The notes under the pieces: model-generated
Seen by the model: the letters and a program-made list of their open reading frames with translations, nothing else
What the model was told of the DNA's origin: nothing
Databases searched by the model: none
Program-made: the position numbers and the translations under genes
Shown here: positions 25,861-36,153 of the stretch, piece by piece
How positions within the stretch are numbered: the first letter of the stretch is position 1
Layout: each line of letters begins with the position of its first letter
DNA from: JBBRZM01 sp963813635
Lineage (GTDB): Bacteria; Actinomycetota; Acidimicrobiia; IMCC26256; JBBRZM01
Assembly: GCA_963813635.1 (NCBI GenBank)
Contig: CAWEZO010000014.1
Location: 1-64,000 of the forward strand
Reading direction: 5' to 3'
DNA: 64,000 nucleotides

Positions 25861-26856
25861 TCGTCCTCGATCCAGTAGTCCGGGGCGGTGTTCACGCCGT
25901 GGCGGTCGAAGATCGCATCGATCTCGGCGAGGTCGTCCGCGGCGATCGACCAGCCGATCGCGCCGACGTTGTCCTCCACCTCGGCGACGGTGCGGCAACC
26001 GACGAGCGCCGTGCTGACGACCGGGTTCGAGATCGCCCAGCGGAGCGCGAGCTGCGGGAGGCTCTTGTCGTAGCGGGCCGCAACGTCCTTCAGCTCGCCC
26101 ACGGCGCGGACGTTGTGCGGGAACGTCTCGGGGCCGAAGAGCGCGTCGAAGATCCGCAGCGACCCCATCTTCCCCTGGCGCGAGCGCCAGTCTTCGCTAC
26201 CGAAGTCCATGTCCTCGGTGAACGTGCCCGTGAGCAGACCGTAGGCAAGCGACCCGTAGGCCATGAAACCGATGCCGTGCTCTTCGCAGTACGGGAGGAT
26301 CTCGCGCTGCATGCGGCGGTCGAACATGTTCCAGCCGTACTGCACGACGTCGATGGCCCGCGTGCGCACGCAGGCCTCGATCTCCTCCCGCTTGAAGTTC
26401 GAGAGGCCGACGAAGCGGACCTTCCCCTCGCGGACGACGTCCTCGAGGGCTTCCATCGTCTCCTCGAACGGCGTACGACGGTCGGGGAAGTGCACGAGGT
26501 AGACGTCGACCCGGTCGGTGCCGAGGTGCTTCAGGCTCTTGTCGATCGACGCCAGGACGCGCGCACGGCTGCTGTCGCGGAGGTTCGGCATGTCCTTGTA
26601 GTTCATGCCGAACTTGGTGACGATGATCGCTTCGTCGCGGCGCGGGCCGAGCGCCTGCCCGAGCGAGCGCTCCGACGCGCCGAGGCCGTACCCCTCGGCG
26701 GTGTCGAAGCAGTTGATGCCGAGGTCGAGCGCCCGTCCGACGGCGCGAGTCGAACTCCGCCTCCTCGACGTGCCCGTAGCCACCGCCGATCTCCCAGCAG
26801 CCGAAGCCGATGGCCGAGACCTCGAGCCCCGTCCGTCCGAACGGTCGATACTCCAT
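25857..26856 (-). CDS. Aldo/keto reductase, first of two near-duplicates, one frameshift
   Basis: About 333 residues, (beta/alpha)8 NADPH oxidoreductase. MEYRPFGRTGLEVSAIGFGC reads from ATG 26856. After VEEAEF the frame changes (about 26748-26755), then LGINCFDTAEGYGLGASE carries the catalytic Asp and Tyr, VTKFGMNY the Lys, and VDVYLVHFPDR the His. The C-terminal TVAEVEDNVGAIGWSI is the NADPH-binding end. Strongly similar to the gene at 28206 throughout, which shows where the bases differ at the break. The downstream SDR overlaps it. Confidence 0.87.
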
Positions 26857-26879
26857 CGTGTCCCCTTCGAGGTGCCGCA

Positions 26880-28147
26880 CTACGCCAAGCGGTAGCGAAG
26901 CGGGAGGTGCTTGATGCTTCCGTTGACGATCGAGCTCAGGCGCTCCACCGGTCCCGAGAGCTCGAACCACTCGAGGCGCGCGAGCAGCAGGCGGAAGATC
27001 ACCTCGAGCTCGACGCGCGCGAGCTGCGCGCCCATGCAGAAGTGCTCGCCGAAGCCGAACGCGAGGTGGGGGTTCGGGTGACGATCGACGCGGAACGTGA
27101 ACGGATCGTCGAACACGTCCTCGTCGCGGTTCGCCGACGCGTAGTACAGCGCCATCTGCTCGCCGGCGCGGATCTTCGCCCCGCGCACGTCGCAGTCCTC
27201 GGTGGCGATGCGCGTGAAGTGGCTGATCGGGCTGACCCAGCGCAGGATCTCCTCGACAGCATCGGAGAGCAGCTCGGGGTGGGTCCGCGCAGCTTCTCCC
27301 ACTCGCCGGGGTGCTCGCAGAAGGCGAGCAGACCCCCGCCGATGGCGTTGCGCGTGGTCTCGTTGCCCGCCTCGACCAGGAGCTCGCAGTAGGAGAGGAG
27401 CTGCTCCTCGGTGAGCGGCACACCGTCGACCTTGCCGCGAATGAGCTCGCTGACCAGATCGTCCTGGGGGTCGCGTCGGCGTTGCTCGATCAGACGCTCG
27501 AAGTAAGCGTGCAGCTCGCCGCGCGCGCGCCTGAAGGTCTGACCGGGCCGCTCGCCGGGGCGTCGGAACTCGGGATCGTCGTTGCCGATCACCTCGTTGG
27601 TCGCGCGGTACAACAGCTCCCAGTCGTCACGCGGCACGCCGAGGCTCCAGGCGATCACGGCGAGCGGGAACGGTGCCGCGATGCTCTGGATGAAGTCGCA
27701 CTCGCCGGGTGCGCCCCCGGTCGATGCCGAGTCGAGGATCTCGACCGCGATGCGCTCGAGATCCTCGCCTCGAGCGCGCACGGCATTCGGCGTGAAGTGC
27801 CCGCTCGCAACGCGGCGCATCGGCACGTGTCGCGGAGGATCGAGCAGAACAACCATCTCCGGCATCTCGACCACCGGTGCATCGGCGCGGCGGAGCGTGA
27901 CCCCCTGCGCGCTCGAGAAGCGCAGTGGCTGCGTCGAGATCTCCATGATGTCGGCGTGCTTCGTGATCGCCCAGAACGGTTCGTACCCGGGCGCTTCGAT
28001 GCGCGCGACCGGTGCCTCGGCCCGCAGCCGCGTCCACGCCTCGTGCGGGTAGCCGTCGCGTGCGCAGCGGTCGGGATCGACGAGGTCGAGCGGGTCGACG
28101 CCGGGCGTCATCGTGTGGGCGCCGTGTCGTTGCTCTGCTTGCGACAT
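26880..28147 (-). CDS. Cytochrome P450, CYP125/CYP142-like, one frameshift
   Basis: About 422 residues. Haem loop AFGFGEHFCMGAQLARVE with Cys; K-helix EEILRWVSP; I-helix VEAGNETTRNAIGGGLL, the A-G-N-E-T-T-R-N form typical of mycobacterial steroid/alkyl omega-hydroxylases such as CYP125, CYP142 and CYP124. VVLLDPPRHVPMRRVASGHF is also of that group. The frame breaks at about 27285-27290, between GEWEKLR and THPELLSDAVEEILR. ATG 28145-28147 gives MSQAEQRHG. It lies between the two aldo/keto reductases in one operon. A terminal methyl or side-chain hydroxylation is a reasonable but unproven role. Confidence 0.87.
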
Positions 28148-28205
28148 GTGATCGCCCATCTCTCTCGACTCCGCTCCTGACCCATTGCGCCCACCCCTCG
28201 ACGAT

Positions 28206-29207
28206 TCAGTCGTCCTCGATCCAGTAGTCCGGGACGGTGTCGACGCCGTGCCGCTCGAAGATCGCGTCGATCTCGGCGAGGTCCTCGTCGGCGATCGACC
28301 AGCCAATGGCGCCGACGTTGTCTTCCACCTCGGCGACAGTCCGGCAGCCGACGAGCGCGGTGCTGATGACCGGGTTCGAGATCGTCCAGCGGAGCGCCAG
28401 CTGCGGCAGGCTTCGGTCGTATCGGGCCGCGATGGCCTTCAGCTCCTCGACCGCCCGGACGTTCCGAGGGAACGACTCGGGGCCGAAGAGCGTGTCGAAG
28501 AGCTTGATCGAGCCCATCTTGCCTTGCCGCGCGCGCCAATCTTGCGAGCCGAAGTCCATGTCCTCGGTGAAGGTGCCGGTCAGCAGTCCGAAGGCGAGCG
28601 ACCCGTACGCCATGACCCCGATGCCTTGCGCGTCGCAGTACGGGAAGATCTCGTCCTGCATCCGCCGATCGAACATGTGCCAGCCGTACTGAGCGACGTC
28701 GACGCGACGGACGCGCATGCAGGCTTCGATGTCTTCCCGCTTGAAGTTCGAGACACCGACGAACCGGACTTTCCCCGCGCGGACGACGTCCTCGAGGGCA
28801 TCCATCGTCTCCTCGAAGGGAGTCTCTCGGTCGGGCCAGTGCACGAGGTAGACGTCGACCCAATCGGTACCGAGGTTCTTGAGGCTCTTGTCGATCGAGG
28901 CCATGACACGCTCGCGGCTGCTGTCGCGAAGGTTCGGCTTGTCGCGATATCCCATGCCGAACTTGGTGACCACGATTGCCTCCTCGCGGCGCCGGCCCAG
29001 CGCCTCGCCGAGTGCTCGTTCCGAGGTGCCATATCCCTCGGCCGTGTCGAAGCAGTTGATGCCGAGGTCGAGGGCCCGGCCGACTGCACGGCCGAACTCC
29101 CCTTCGTCGACCTGCCCGTAGCCTCCGCCGACCTCCCAGCAGCCGAAACCGACGGCCGAAACCTCCAGCCCTGTGCGTCCGAATGGTCGAAGTTCCACTG
29201 TGGTCAT
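28206..29207 (-). CDS. Aldo/keto reductase, second of two near-duplicates
   Basis: An unbroken 333-residue AKR. MTTVELRPFGRTGLEVSAVG, GINCFDTAEGYGTSE (Asp, Tyr), VVTKFGMGY (Lys), VYLVHWPDRETPFEE (His) and the NADPH segment TALVGCRTVAEVEDN. The two copies in this operon differ mostly by conservative changes, so one arose by duplication of the other. Transcribed between an amidohydrolase_2 gene and a P450. ATG 29207 is preceded by GAAGGGG. Confidence 0.9.
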   Translation of the reverse strand: MTTVELRPFGRTGLEVSAVGFGCWEVGGGYGQVDEGEFGRAVGRALDLGINCFDTAEGYGTSERALGEALGRRREEAIVVTKFGMGYRDKPNLRDSSRERVMASIDKSLKNLGTDWVDVYLVHWPDRETPFEETMDALEDVVRAGKVRFVGVSNFKREDIEACMRVRRVDVAQYGWHMFDRRMQDEIFPYCDAQGIGVMAYGSLAFGLLTGTFTEDMDFGSQDWRARQGKMGSIKLFDTLFGPESFPRNVRAVEELKAIAARYDRSLPQLALRWTISNPVISTALVGCRTVAEVEDNVGAIGWSIADEDLAEIDAIFERHGVDTVPDYWIEDD

Positions 29208-29276
29208 CCCCTTCTCGGCGGCTCGAGGAGGGCGCATTGCCTCCGCGAGGTAGTCGAAGATCCTCGTGCTTTGATC

Positions 29277-30557
29277 TCAGCGGAGCTCCGGCACGACGAG
29301 GTCGGCCGCGTAGGGAGCGGGACGCCCGACGTCCTTCGCCTTCATTGACCGGATCGACACGTCGTGTCCTGTCGCCCGTTCGCGCAGCGCGCCGACGGTG
29401 CACTGCTCGCGTCCGCCCAAGGCAGTGAACGGGTCGTAGTGGAAGTGCCGCATCGCGTTGAGGTGCGTGATGCGATCGATGTCCTCATCGCTGACACCGT
29501 CCAGATGCGCGGCAAGCCTTTCGGGAGAGAACGGCCACGTCGAGTCGGAGTGCGGGTAGTCGCACTCCCACATCACATGGTCGAGGTTGAGGAACTCGCG
29601 ACTCGCCACGCCGAACTTGTCATCGATGAAGCACGTGAGCACGTGCTCGTTGAACACCTCGCTCGGAAGTCGCTCACCGAAGTCCTGCCCGGTCCAGGCG
29701 TGGTGGCGCCCGTAGCTGTAGTCGATGCGCTCCAGCAGATAGGGGATCCAACCGATGCCGCCCTCAGACAGCGCGACCTTCAGATCGGGGAACTTTCGGA
29801 GGACCGGCGACCAGACGAGGTCGGCGGCTGCCTGGACGATGTTGATGGGGGACAGCGTGATCAGGCAATCGACGGGCGCATCCGGGGCCGTGATGATGAG
29901 CTGCGACGACGACCCGATGTGCAGGCAGGCGACGACGCCCTCGTCGCTGCACGCTCTCCAGAACGGGTCCCAGTGGTCGGCGTGGAAGCTCGGATAGCCC
30001 AGCTTCGACGGATTCTCGGAAAATGTCACCGCATGCGCGCCCATGCGTGCGGTTCGCCGCACCTCGTCCGCGAGCACCTCTGGATCCCAGATCGCGGGGA
30101 GCGAGCACGGAATGAAGCGCCCCGGATGAGTGCCGCACCACTCCTCGATGTGCCAATCGTTGTACGCGCGCACCATCGCCAGCGCAACATCCTTGTCCTC
30201 GGTGCGCGCGAACAGCTGACCGCAGAACTGTGGGAAGGACGGGAAGCACAGCGATCCCACCACACCGTTCGCGTCCATGTCCTTGACGCGCTCGTCGATG
30301 TCGTAGCAGCCGGCGCGGAGCTCGGCGAAGCAGGTGGGTTCCATGCCGTACTCGTCGGGCGGCCGGCCGGCCACCGCGTTCAGTGCGACGTTGGTGATCT
30401 CCTGACCTTCGTAGACCCATGCGTTCGTGCCGTCGTCGCGAGTCACGAGCTTCGGCGCCAGGTCGGCGTACTTTGCCGGCAGCCGATCGTCGAACATGTG
30501 CGGTGGCTCCACCACGTGGTCGTCGACGCTGACCAGGACCAAGCCGTCGATGTTCAT
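29277..30557 (-). CDS. Amidohydrolase_2 family protein, first gene of the operon
   Basis: A 426-residue TIM-barrel metal hydrolase/decarboxylase. VSVDDHVVEPPHMF is the N-terminal metal motif, CLHIGSSSQ the mid-barrel His, and WECDYPHSDSTWP the catalytic Asp segment. It is longer than its paralogue at 23927 by a C-terminal extension (ALGGREQCTVGALRERA onward). First gene of the minus-strand operon; the double-TetR gene starts 158 bp away on the other strand. Confidence 0.85.
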   Translation of the reverse strand: MNIDGLVLVSVDDHVVEPPHMFDDRLPAKYADLAPKLVTRDDGTNAWVYEGQEITNVALNAVAGRPPDEYGMEPTCFAELRAGCYDIDERVKDMDANGVVGSLCFPSFPQFCGQLFARTEDKDVALAMVRAYNDWHIEEWCGTHPGRFIPCSLPAIWDPEVLADEVRRTARMGAHAVTFSENPSKLGYPSFHADHWDPFWRACSDEGVVACLHIGSSSQLIITAPDAPVDCLITLSPINIVQAAADLVWSPVLRKFPDLKVALSEGGIGWIPYLLERIDYSYGRHHAWTGQDFGERLPSEVFNEHVLTCFIDDKFGVASREFLNLDHVMWECDYPHSDSTWPFSPERLAAHLDGVSDEDIDRITHLNAMRHFHYDPFTALGGREQCTVGALRERATGHDVSIRSMKAKDVGRPAPYAADLVVPELR

Positions 30558-30584
30558 CACACTTCCCCCGCGCGGTGCTCCATA

Positions 30585-30602
30585 ACTAACATCTGTGTCA
30601 TC
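30585..30602. promoter_or_regulatory. Direct repeat ACTAAC-N5-TGTCATC, copy 1 (left operon side)
   Basis: ACTAAC, five bases, then TGTCATC, 27 bp upstream of the amidohydrolase start at 30557. The same arrangement recurs at 30662-30679. Shared half-sites in one divergent promoter region suggest binding sites for the double TetR regulator or shared promoter elements. Confidence 0.5.
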
Positions 30603-30661
30603 GAACCGTAGCACCAGGCGAGTGAGAGCATCCAGGCTCCACATGCCGACGGCGACCGTCT

Positions 30662-30679
30662 ACTAACGCTAATGTCATC
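30662..30679. promoter_or_regulatory. Direct repeat ACTAAC-N5-TGTCATC, copy 2 (regulator side)
   Basis: Thirteen of 18 positions match copy 1 exactly, with the five differing bases all in the spacer. Copy spacing is 77 bp. It lies 36 bp before the start of the double TetR gene. Confidence 0.5.
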
Positions 30680-30715
30680 ATCACTCGAACGCGCCAGGCG
30701 GCGAAGGAAGCCCAA

Positions 30716-32053
30716 ATGCCCGACGATGAGCGAGACGACCGGCCCGACAGCGCGGTCGCCGTCGTTCGCCGTGCTCCGTTCTCCGACAATCCCCGGGTCG
30801 GGGCTCGGGGGCAGCGCGCGCGACAGCGCATCCTCGACGCCGCGCTGCGAGCCTTCGGTGACGAGGGCTACCACGCGTGCAGCATCGACCGGATCACGAA
30901 GCTCGCTCGCTGCTCGCGGGTGTCCTTCTACCAGTACTTCGCCAACAAGGAAGAGGTGTTCCGGCAGCTGGCCGGACAGGTTGCTCGCCAGGTGAGCGCA
31001 TCGACCGAGGCGCTGGACCCACTCACCTCCGACGGCCGCGGATGGATAGCGATGCGCGAATGGGTTGCGCGCTACGCAGCGATCCACGCGCGGTACGAAC
31101 CGGTCTTCCATTCGCTGGAGAGCGACAAGGTCCTTGCAACCGTGGCGCGGCACATTGGTGAGGAGACCATCACGCGAATCCACGCGCGTTTGGTAACGGC
31201 GACGCTGCCTCCCCGACAGCTCGACCCCGTGATCAGGCTGCTCCTCGAGTGCCTGAACCACACGCTGGACGTCACCGGCATCCTGCGCACCGCGGCGTCC
31301 GGCGCCTATCCCAGCGAGTGCATCGAGATCGCGATCACGGATGTTCTCCATCGCACGTTGTTCGGTGTGGACGTCGACGTCAACGTGCACTCACCCGATG
31401 GTTCGCCGCCGCCGGCACTCGACTTCGGTTTCGAGATGCCCGAGCTGCTCCGGCACGACGGCCCCGTCGGGTCGGATGGATCCGGCAACGCCGCACTCGT
31501 CGCGCTCCTCGCATCAGGGCGTGACGTCTTCGTCGAGCGCGGCTACCAAAGCACCCGCGTCGACGATCTCGTGACTGCCGCGGGTGTGTCCCACGGGGCC
31601 TTCTACCGCTACTTCCGGAACAAGGAGGAGCTCGCACGCATCCTCACCGTCCGCGGGGTGCGGGCCGTCGGAACCGTGGTGACGGAGATCCCCGAGGTGT
31701 CCACGCTCGGAGGGCCGACAGGCAAGAGCGCCATGCGCCGTTGGTTGCGGCGCTATCACGCCGCGCACGTCAACGAGGCGGCGATGTTGCGCGTCTGGAC
31801 CGATGCTGCGCTGCAAGATCCTGCGATCAGGGTCGAGTCCGGCCCACTGCTCGATTGGGGCCGCCGGAGGATGTCGCGGTACCTGGGTCACCGGGGCTTT
31901 GGCGACGTTGACATGGAGGGGGTCGTCATGGTGGCGCTCCTCGGCGTGTTCGGCACACGCCGACGATCGGCGGCCGAGGTGGATGCCGCCACGCTCATCA
32001 TCGAGCGCGGACTTCTGGGTGTTGACCTTTCGGAGAGGAGAACCGGTGAGTAG
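30716..32053 (+). CDS. Tandem TetR-TetR fusion regulator
   Basis: A 445-residue protein holding two complete TetR units. The first has helix-turn-helix SIDRITKLARCSRVSFYQYF at about residues 58-77 and a ligand domain to about 225. The second has RVDDLVTAAGVSHGAFYRYF near residue 285 and its own ligand domain. Ordinary TetR proteins are about 200 residues and dimerise; here one chain may supply both halves. It starts a plus-strand operon, its last codons overlap the P450 start by 8 bp, and it faces the minus-strand operon, so it probably controls both. Confidence 0.88.
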   Translation: MPDDERDDRPDSAVAVVRRAPFSDNPRVGARGQRARQRILDAALRAFGDEGYHACSIDRITKLARCSRVSFYQYFANKEEVFRQLAGQVARQVSASTEALDPLTSDGRGWIAMREWVARYAAIHARYEPVFHSLESDKVLATVARHIGEETITRIHARLVTATLPPRQLDPVIRLLLECLNHTLDVTGILRTAASGAYPSECIEIAITDVLHRTLFGVDVDVNVHSPDGSPPPALDFGFEMPELLRHDGPVGSDGSGNAALVALLASGRDVFVERGYQSTRVDDLVTAAGVSHGAFYRYFRNKEELARILTVRGVRAVGTVVTEIPEVSTLGGPTGKSAMRRWLRRYHAAHVNEAAMLRVWTDAALQDPAIRVESGPLLDWGRRRMSRYLGHRGFGDVDMEGVVMVALLGVFGTRRRSAAEVDAATLIIERGLLGVDLSERRTGE

Positions 32054-33352
32054 TTCCGACTTCGACGCGACCAATTTCTTCGCGCCAAGCCTCTATATCA
32101 AGATCCGTATCCCTACTACGAGTACCTGCGTGAGCATGGTCCGGTGTGGCGGGAGCCGCATCAGGGTGTGTTCATGGTCACCGGCTACGAGGAAGCAATG
32201 GCGGTGTACCGGGACAGCGCAAGGTTCTCGTCGTGCAACTCCGTCAGCGGACCGTTCCCCGGGTTCCCGGTGCCGCTCGAAGGCGACGACGTCAGCGCGC
32301 TGATCGAGCAGCACCGCGACGAGCTGCCCTTCAGCGACCAGCTGCCCACGTTCGATCCACCGAAGCACACCGCGCACCGCGGGTTGCTGATGCGGCTGAT
32401 CACGCCGAAGCGCCTGAAGGAGAACGAGGACTTCATGTGGCGGCTCGCCGATCGTCAGATCGACGAGTTCCTCGACCGCGGTGAGTGCGAATTCATCCAT
32501 GAGTACGCGGACCCCTTCACCCTGCTGGTCGTCGCCGACCTGCTCGGCGTTCCCGAAGCAGACCACGCGACGTTTCGTGAGGAGCTGCAAGGCGATCGAC
32601 GTCCCGCTCGACGCCGCGGGAAACCTGGCGAGGGGATGGCGCACAAGCCGTTGGAGTTTCTCTACGAGCGGTTCACGACCTTCATCGAGGATTGTCGCCG
32701 CGAGCCGCGCCACGACGTGCTGACCGATCTCGCTACCGCCACGTTCCCCGACGGCTCATTGCCTGAGGTCCGCGACGTGATGCTGATCGCCGTCAACCTG
32801 TTCGCGGCCGGCCAGGAGACCACGGCCCGTCTCCTTGGCCAAGCGCTCCGGTTCGTCGGCGAGCGTCCCGAGCTGCAGGAGCTGCTCCGCGACGAACGTG
32901 ACTGCATTCCGAGCTTCATCGAGGAGGCGCTGCGGATCGAGAGCCCGATCCAGGGAGATTTCCGGCTGTCACGCGTTCCGACGACGATCGGCGGAGTCGA
33001 CCTTCCAGCGGGCAGCACGGTGATGCTGCTCAACGCCGCCGCGAACCGCGACCCGCGCGAGTTCGAACAGCCGACGGAGCTCAGGCTCGACCGTGTGAAC
33101 GGTCGCCAGCACCTCGGGTTCGGGTTCGGCATCCACAGCTGCGCCGGGGCGCCCCTCGCCCGGGCCGAGGCCCGCGTGAGCTTCGAGCGCATCCTCGACC
33201 GCATGGGCGACATCAGGATCTCGGATGCGGCGCACGGCCCGGCCGGTGCCCGTCGCTACGAGTACACCCCCCTCTACATGCTCCGCGGCCTGGAGCGTCT
33301 CCATGTCGAGTTCACACCGCTGACCGCAACGGTCGGAAGGAAGCGACCATGA
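32046..33352 (+). CDS. Cytochrome P450, frameshifted
   Basis: About 435 residues. GTG 32046 starts SSSDFDATNFFA; a base missing near 32080-32086 shifts to KPLYQDPYPYYEYLREHGPV. Two compensating indels scramble about 15 residues at 32590-32640. Haem loop FGFGIHSCAGAPLARAE, ExxR in EEALRIESP, I-helix LFAAGQETTARLLG. The last base pairs overlap the aldehyde dehydrogenase start (ATGA). The oxidation sequence P450, aldehyde dehydrogenase, acyl-CoA dehydrogenase in one operon suggests stepwise terminal oxidation to an acid and then beta-oxidation. Confidence 0.83.
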
Positions 33353-34838
33353 CCACCACGCAGCTCGCGAGCTCTCGGCTCTACATCGACGGCGATTGGG
33401 TCGACGGCTCGAGCGAGGACGCGCTCGATGTCATCAACCCGGCCACCGAGCAGGTCATCGCGCAGGTGCCGCAGGCGTCGGTCGCGGATGTCGATCGCGC
33501 CGTCGCTGCCGCGCGACGTGCCTTCGACGAAGGTCCATGGCCGAGGATGACGCCGCGCGAGCGCTCGGACGTGCTCGTGCGGTTCACCGAGGCGATCACG
33601 GATCGGCGCGCGGAGCTCGTCGATCTGATCATCGGCGGAGGCAGGTTCGGCGCGGCCGATCGCCGAGGCGATGCAGTTCGACACCGCCCTCCGCTACACC
33701 GCCTGGTTCGCCGAGCGCGCGGCGACCTTTCCCGTACCTCGACTCGCTCCCTGCCCCAGGTCAGCCGCGCGAGGCCTCGGCCAGGGCGTCATCCTCAAGG
33801 AGCCGATCGGCGTGGTGGCGGCGATCACGCCGTTCAACTTCCCGCTGTACCTGAACCTGGTGAAGGTCGCGCCGGCGCTCGCGGTCGGCAACACCGTGGT
33901 GCTCAAGCCGTCGCCCTACACGCCGCTCGAGGCCCTCGTGCTCGGCGAGATCGCCGACGACGGCGGGTCTGCCGCCCGGCGTGCTCAACGTCGTCACCGG
34001 CGACGTGGCCGCGAGCGAGCACCTCACCACCCACCCGGGCGTCGACATGGTGAGCTTCACCGGCTCCGACATCGTGGGCAAGAAGATCATGGGTCAGGCC
34101 GCAGACGGCCTGAAGAAGATCCTGCTCGAGCTGGGCGGCAAGTCGCCCAACATCGTGTTCGCCGGCTCCGACATCGCCAAGTTCGCGATCGGCGCCGCGT
34201 ATCGCGTTCACGATCCATGCCGGGCAGGGATGCGCGCTGCCGACGCGCATCCTCGCCGAGCGCAGCGTCTACGACGAGGTGGTGGAGGGCCTGAGTGCCT
34301 TCCTCGGCAAGATCAAGGTCGGTGACCCCACGGAGCCCAAGGTGACGATGGGACCGTTGATCCGGGAAGCGCAGCGCGAGCGCGTCGAGCGGTACGTCGC
34401 CGCCGGCAGCGCCGAGGGCGCGCGCCTGGCCTGCGGCGGCGGCCGTCCCGCCGGCCTCGCCCGGGGGTTCTTCTTCGAGCCGACCTTGTTCGCCGACGTG
34501 CGACAACTCCATGACCGTCGCCCAGGAGGAGATCTTCGGCCCGGTCGGCGTCGTGATCCCCTTCGAGGGCGAGGAGGAGGCGGTAGCGCATCGCCAACGA
34601 CACTCGCTACGGGCTCGCCGCCGGCCTCTGGCACCCGGAACCGACGCGCGCGTACGCGATCGCCCAGCGGCTCCACGCGGGGACCGTCACGCATCAACGG
34701 TGGCGGTGGCGGCCCGCAGCCTCTGGGGCCCGTTCGGCGGCTACAAGCAGTCGGGCATCGGACGCGAGTACGGCGACTACGGCCTGCTCGAGTACACGCC
34801 AGCTCAAGACCGTCACGTGGTCGGCGGGACGGCAGTGA
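33349..34838 (+). CDS. NAD(P)-dependent aldehyde dehydrogenase, several frameshifts
   Basis: About 495 residues when repaired. LYIDGDWVDGSSEDALDVIN, then PFNFPLYLNLVKVAPALAVG (nucleotide site), VSFTGSDIVGKKIMGQA, LLELGGKSPNIVFAG (catalytic Glu), and IHAGQGCALPTRILAE (catalytic Cys, read at about 34210-34255). It ends FGGYKQSGIGREYG and QLKTVTWSAGRQ with TGA 34836-34838. At least six frame changes occur (near 33640, 33730, 33965, 34200, 34500, 34585 and 34800), one of the densest clusters in the window. All catalytic residues survive, so I read this as poor sequence rather than gene decay. Confidence 0.8.
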
Positions 34839-34879
34839 CCGCGTTGCTCCACGAGCGAGGCCGGGAATCCGGAGCGGCG

Positions 34880-36052
34880 ATGCCGGCGCACGATCGAGCA
34901 GTTCCGTGACGAGCTGCGCTCGTGGCTGATCGAACATCCGCCGCCCGACGTCGAGGTCGCGGCGACGCACGAGGAAGCCGAGGTGCTGCGCGAGTGGCAG
35001 CGGACGCTGCACGCTGCACGATGGGTCGGCATCCACTGGCCGGTCGAGTACGGCGGGCGCGGCGCCTCGCTGACGCAGGTCGCGGTCTACAACGAGGAGC
35101 TTGCACGCGCGGACGCGCCGCCGCTGCTCGGGCGCGCCGGCGTCACGCTCGTCGGTCCGACGCTCATGGCGCACGGCACCGAGGAACAGCGCCTGCGGTG
35201 GATGCCGAGGATCCTTTCCGGCGACGACGTCTGGTGCCAGCTGTTCAGCGAGCCCGACGCCGGGAGCGACCTCGCCGCTCTCTCGACGCGCGCCGAGAAG
35301 CGCGGCGGCGTGTACCGCGTGACTGGTCAGAAGGTGTGGTCGTCGTACGCGACGCTTCGCCGACATGGGGCATCGCGCTGGTCCGGACAGATCCGAGCGC
35401 TCCCAGTCACAAGGGGATCTCGATGCTGGCGATCCCGATGACGGCGAAGGGCGTCGAGATCCGCCCGCTGCGCCAGATGACCGGTGAGAGCGAGTTCAAC
35501 GAAGTCTTCCTCGACGAGGTCGAGGTCCCGGTCGAGCACCTCATCGGTCCGGAGAACGAAGGCTGGCGCGTGGCCGAACACGACGCTGGCCAACGAGCGG
35601 GGCGCCTCGTTCGTCTGGAAGGAGCAGGTGCTCCACCAGATCGCGATCGATCTCTTGTTGCAGGCGTGTCAACGCACCGGGCGGCGTGCGACGATCCGCT
35701 CGCACGCCAGCGGCTCGCGACCTCATGGATCGACGTCGAGATCTTCCGCCTGCACAACCAGCGCACGCTCGACGCGACTCGACGCGCGGGGAGGAGATCG
35801 GTCCGGAGTCGAGCCTCGTCAAGCTGTTCTGGGCAGGAATGAGCCAGCGGCTCTACGAGACCGCCGTCGCCGTGCTCGGGCCCGACGCGCTGCTGCTTCC
35901 CACCGACGAGCATGCCGTCGACGGCGGGCGCTGGGTACTCGGTCTTCTGGCGTCGCGGGCGAACGTCGATCATGGGAGGGACGAACGAGATCCAACGCAA
36001 CGTCATCGGCGAGCGTCTGCTCGGTCTTCCGAGGGAGCCGAGAACCCGATGA
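34880..36052 (+). CDS. Acyl-CoA dehydrogenase, several frameshifts
   Basis: FAD enzyme of about 390 residues introducing the alpha-beta double bond in an acyl-CoA. TIEQFRDELRSWLIEH, IHWPVEYGGRGASLTQV, LFSEPDAGSDLAAL and VTGQKVWSSYA form the N-terminal and middle domains, EVEVPVEHLIGPENEGW the family loop, and GGTNEIQRNVIGERLLGLP the C-terminal FAD motif. Frames change near 34890, 35350, 35580, 35700, 35790 and 35960. The short ATG 34880 start is uncertain. Steroid-side-chain acyl-CoA dehydrogenases are often split into two genes; no partner is present here. Confidence 0.8.
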
Positions 36053-36153
36053 CCGCCGTTCAAGACGTGCTGGACCTCGTCGATTCCCCGCGTGACGCGC
36101 GCGACGGGTACCCCCACGAGCTCTGGACGCGGCTGCGGGCCGAAACGCCGTGA
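36049..36153 (+). pseudogene. P450 N-terminal remnant, 34 codons
   Basis: ATG overlaps the acyl-CoA dehydrogenase stop. The peptide VLDLVDSPRDARDGYPHELW then TRLRAETP matches the N-terminus of the P450 at 28147 (DPLDLVDPDRCARDGYPHEAW, TRLRAEAP), and then stops at TGA 36151-36153, exactly where the luciferase-like gene begins. It appears to be a P450 gene reduced to its first exon-sized piece by deletion, kept in the operon as a coupled leader. Confidence 0.6.
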
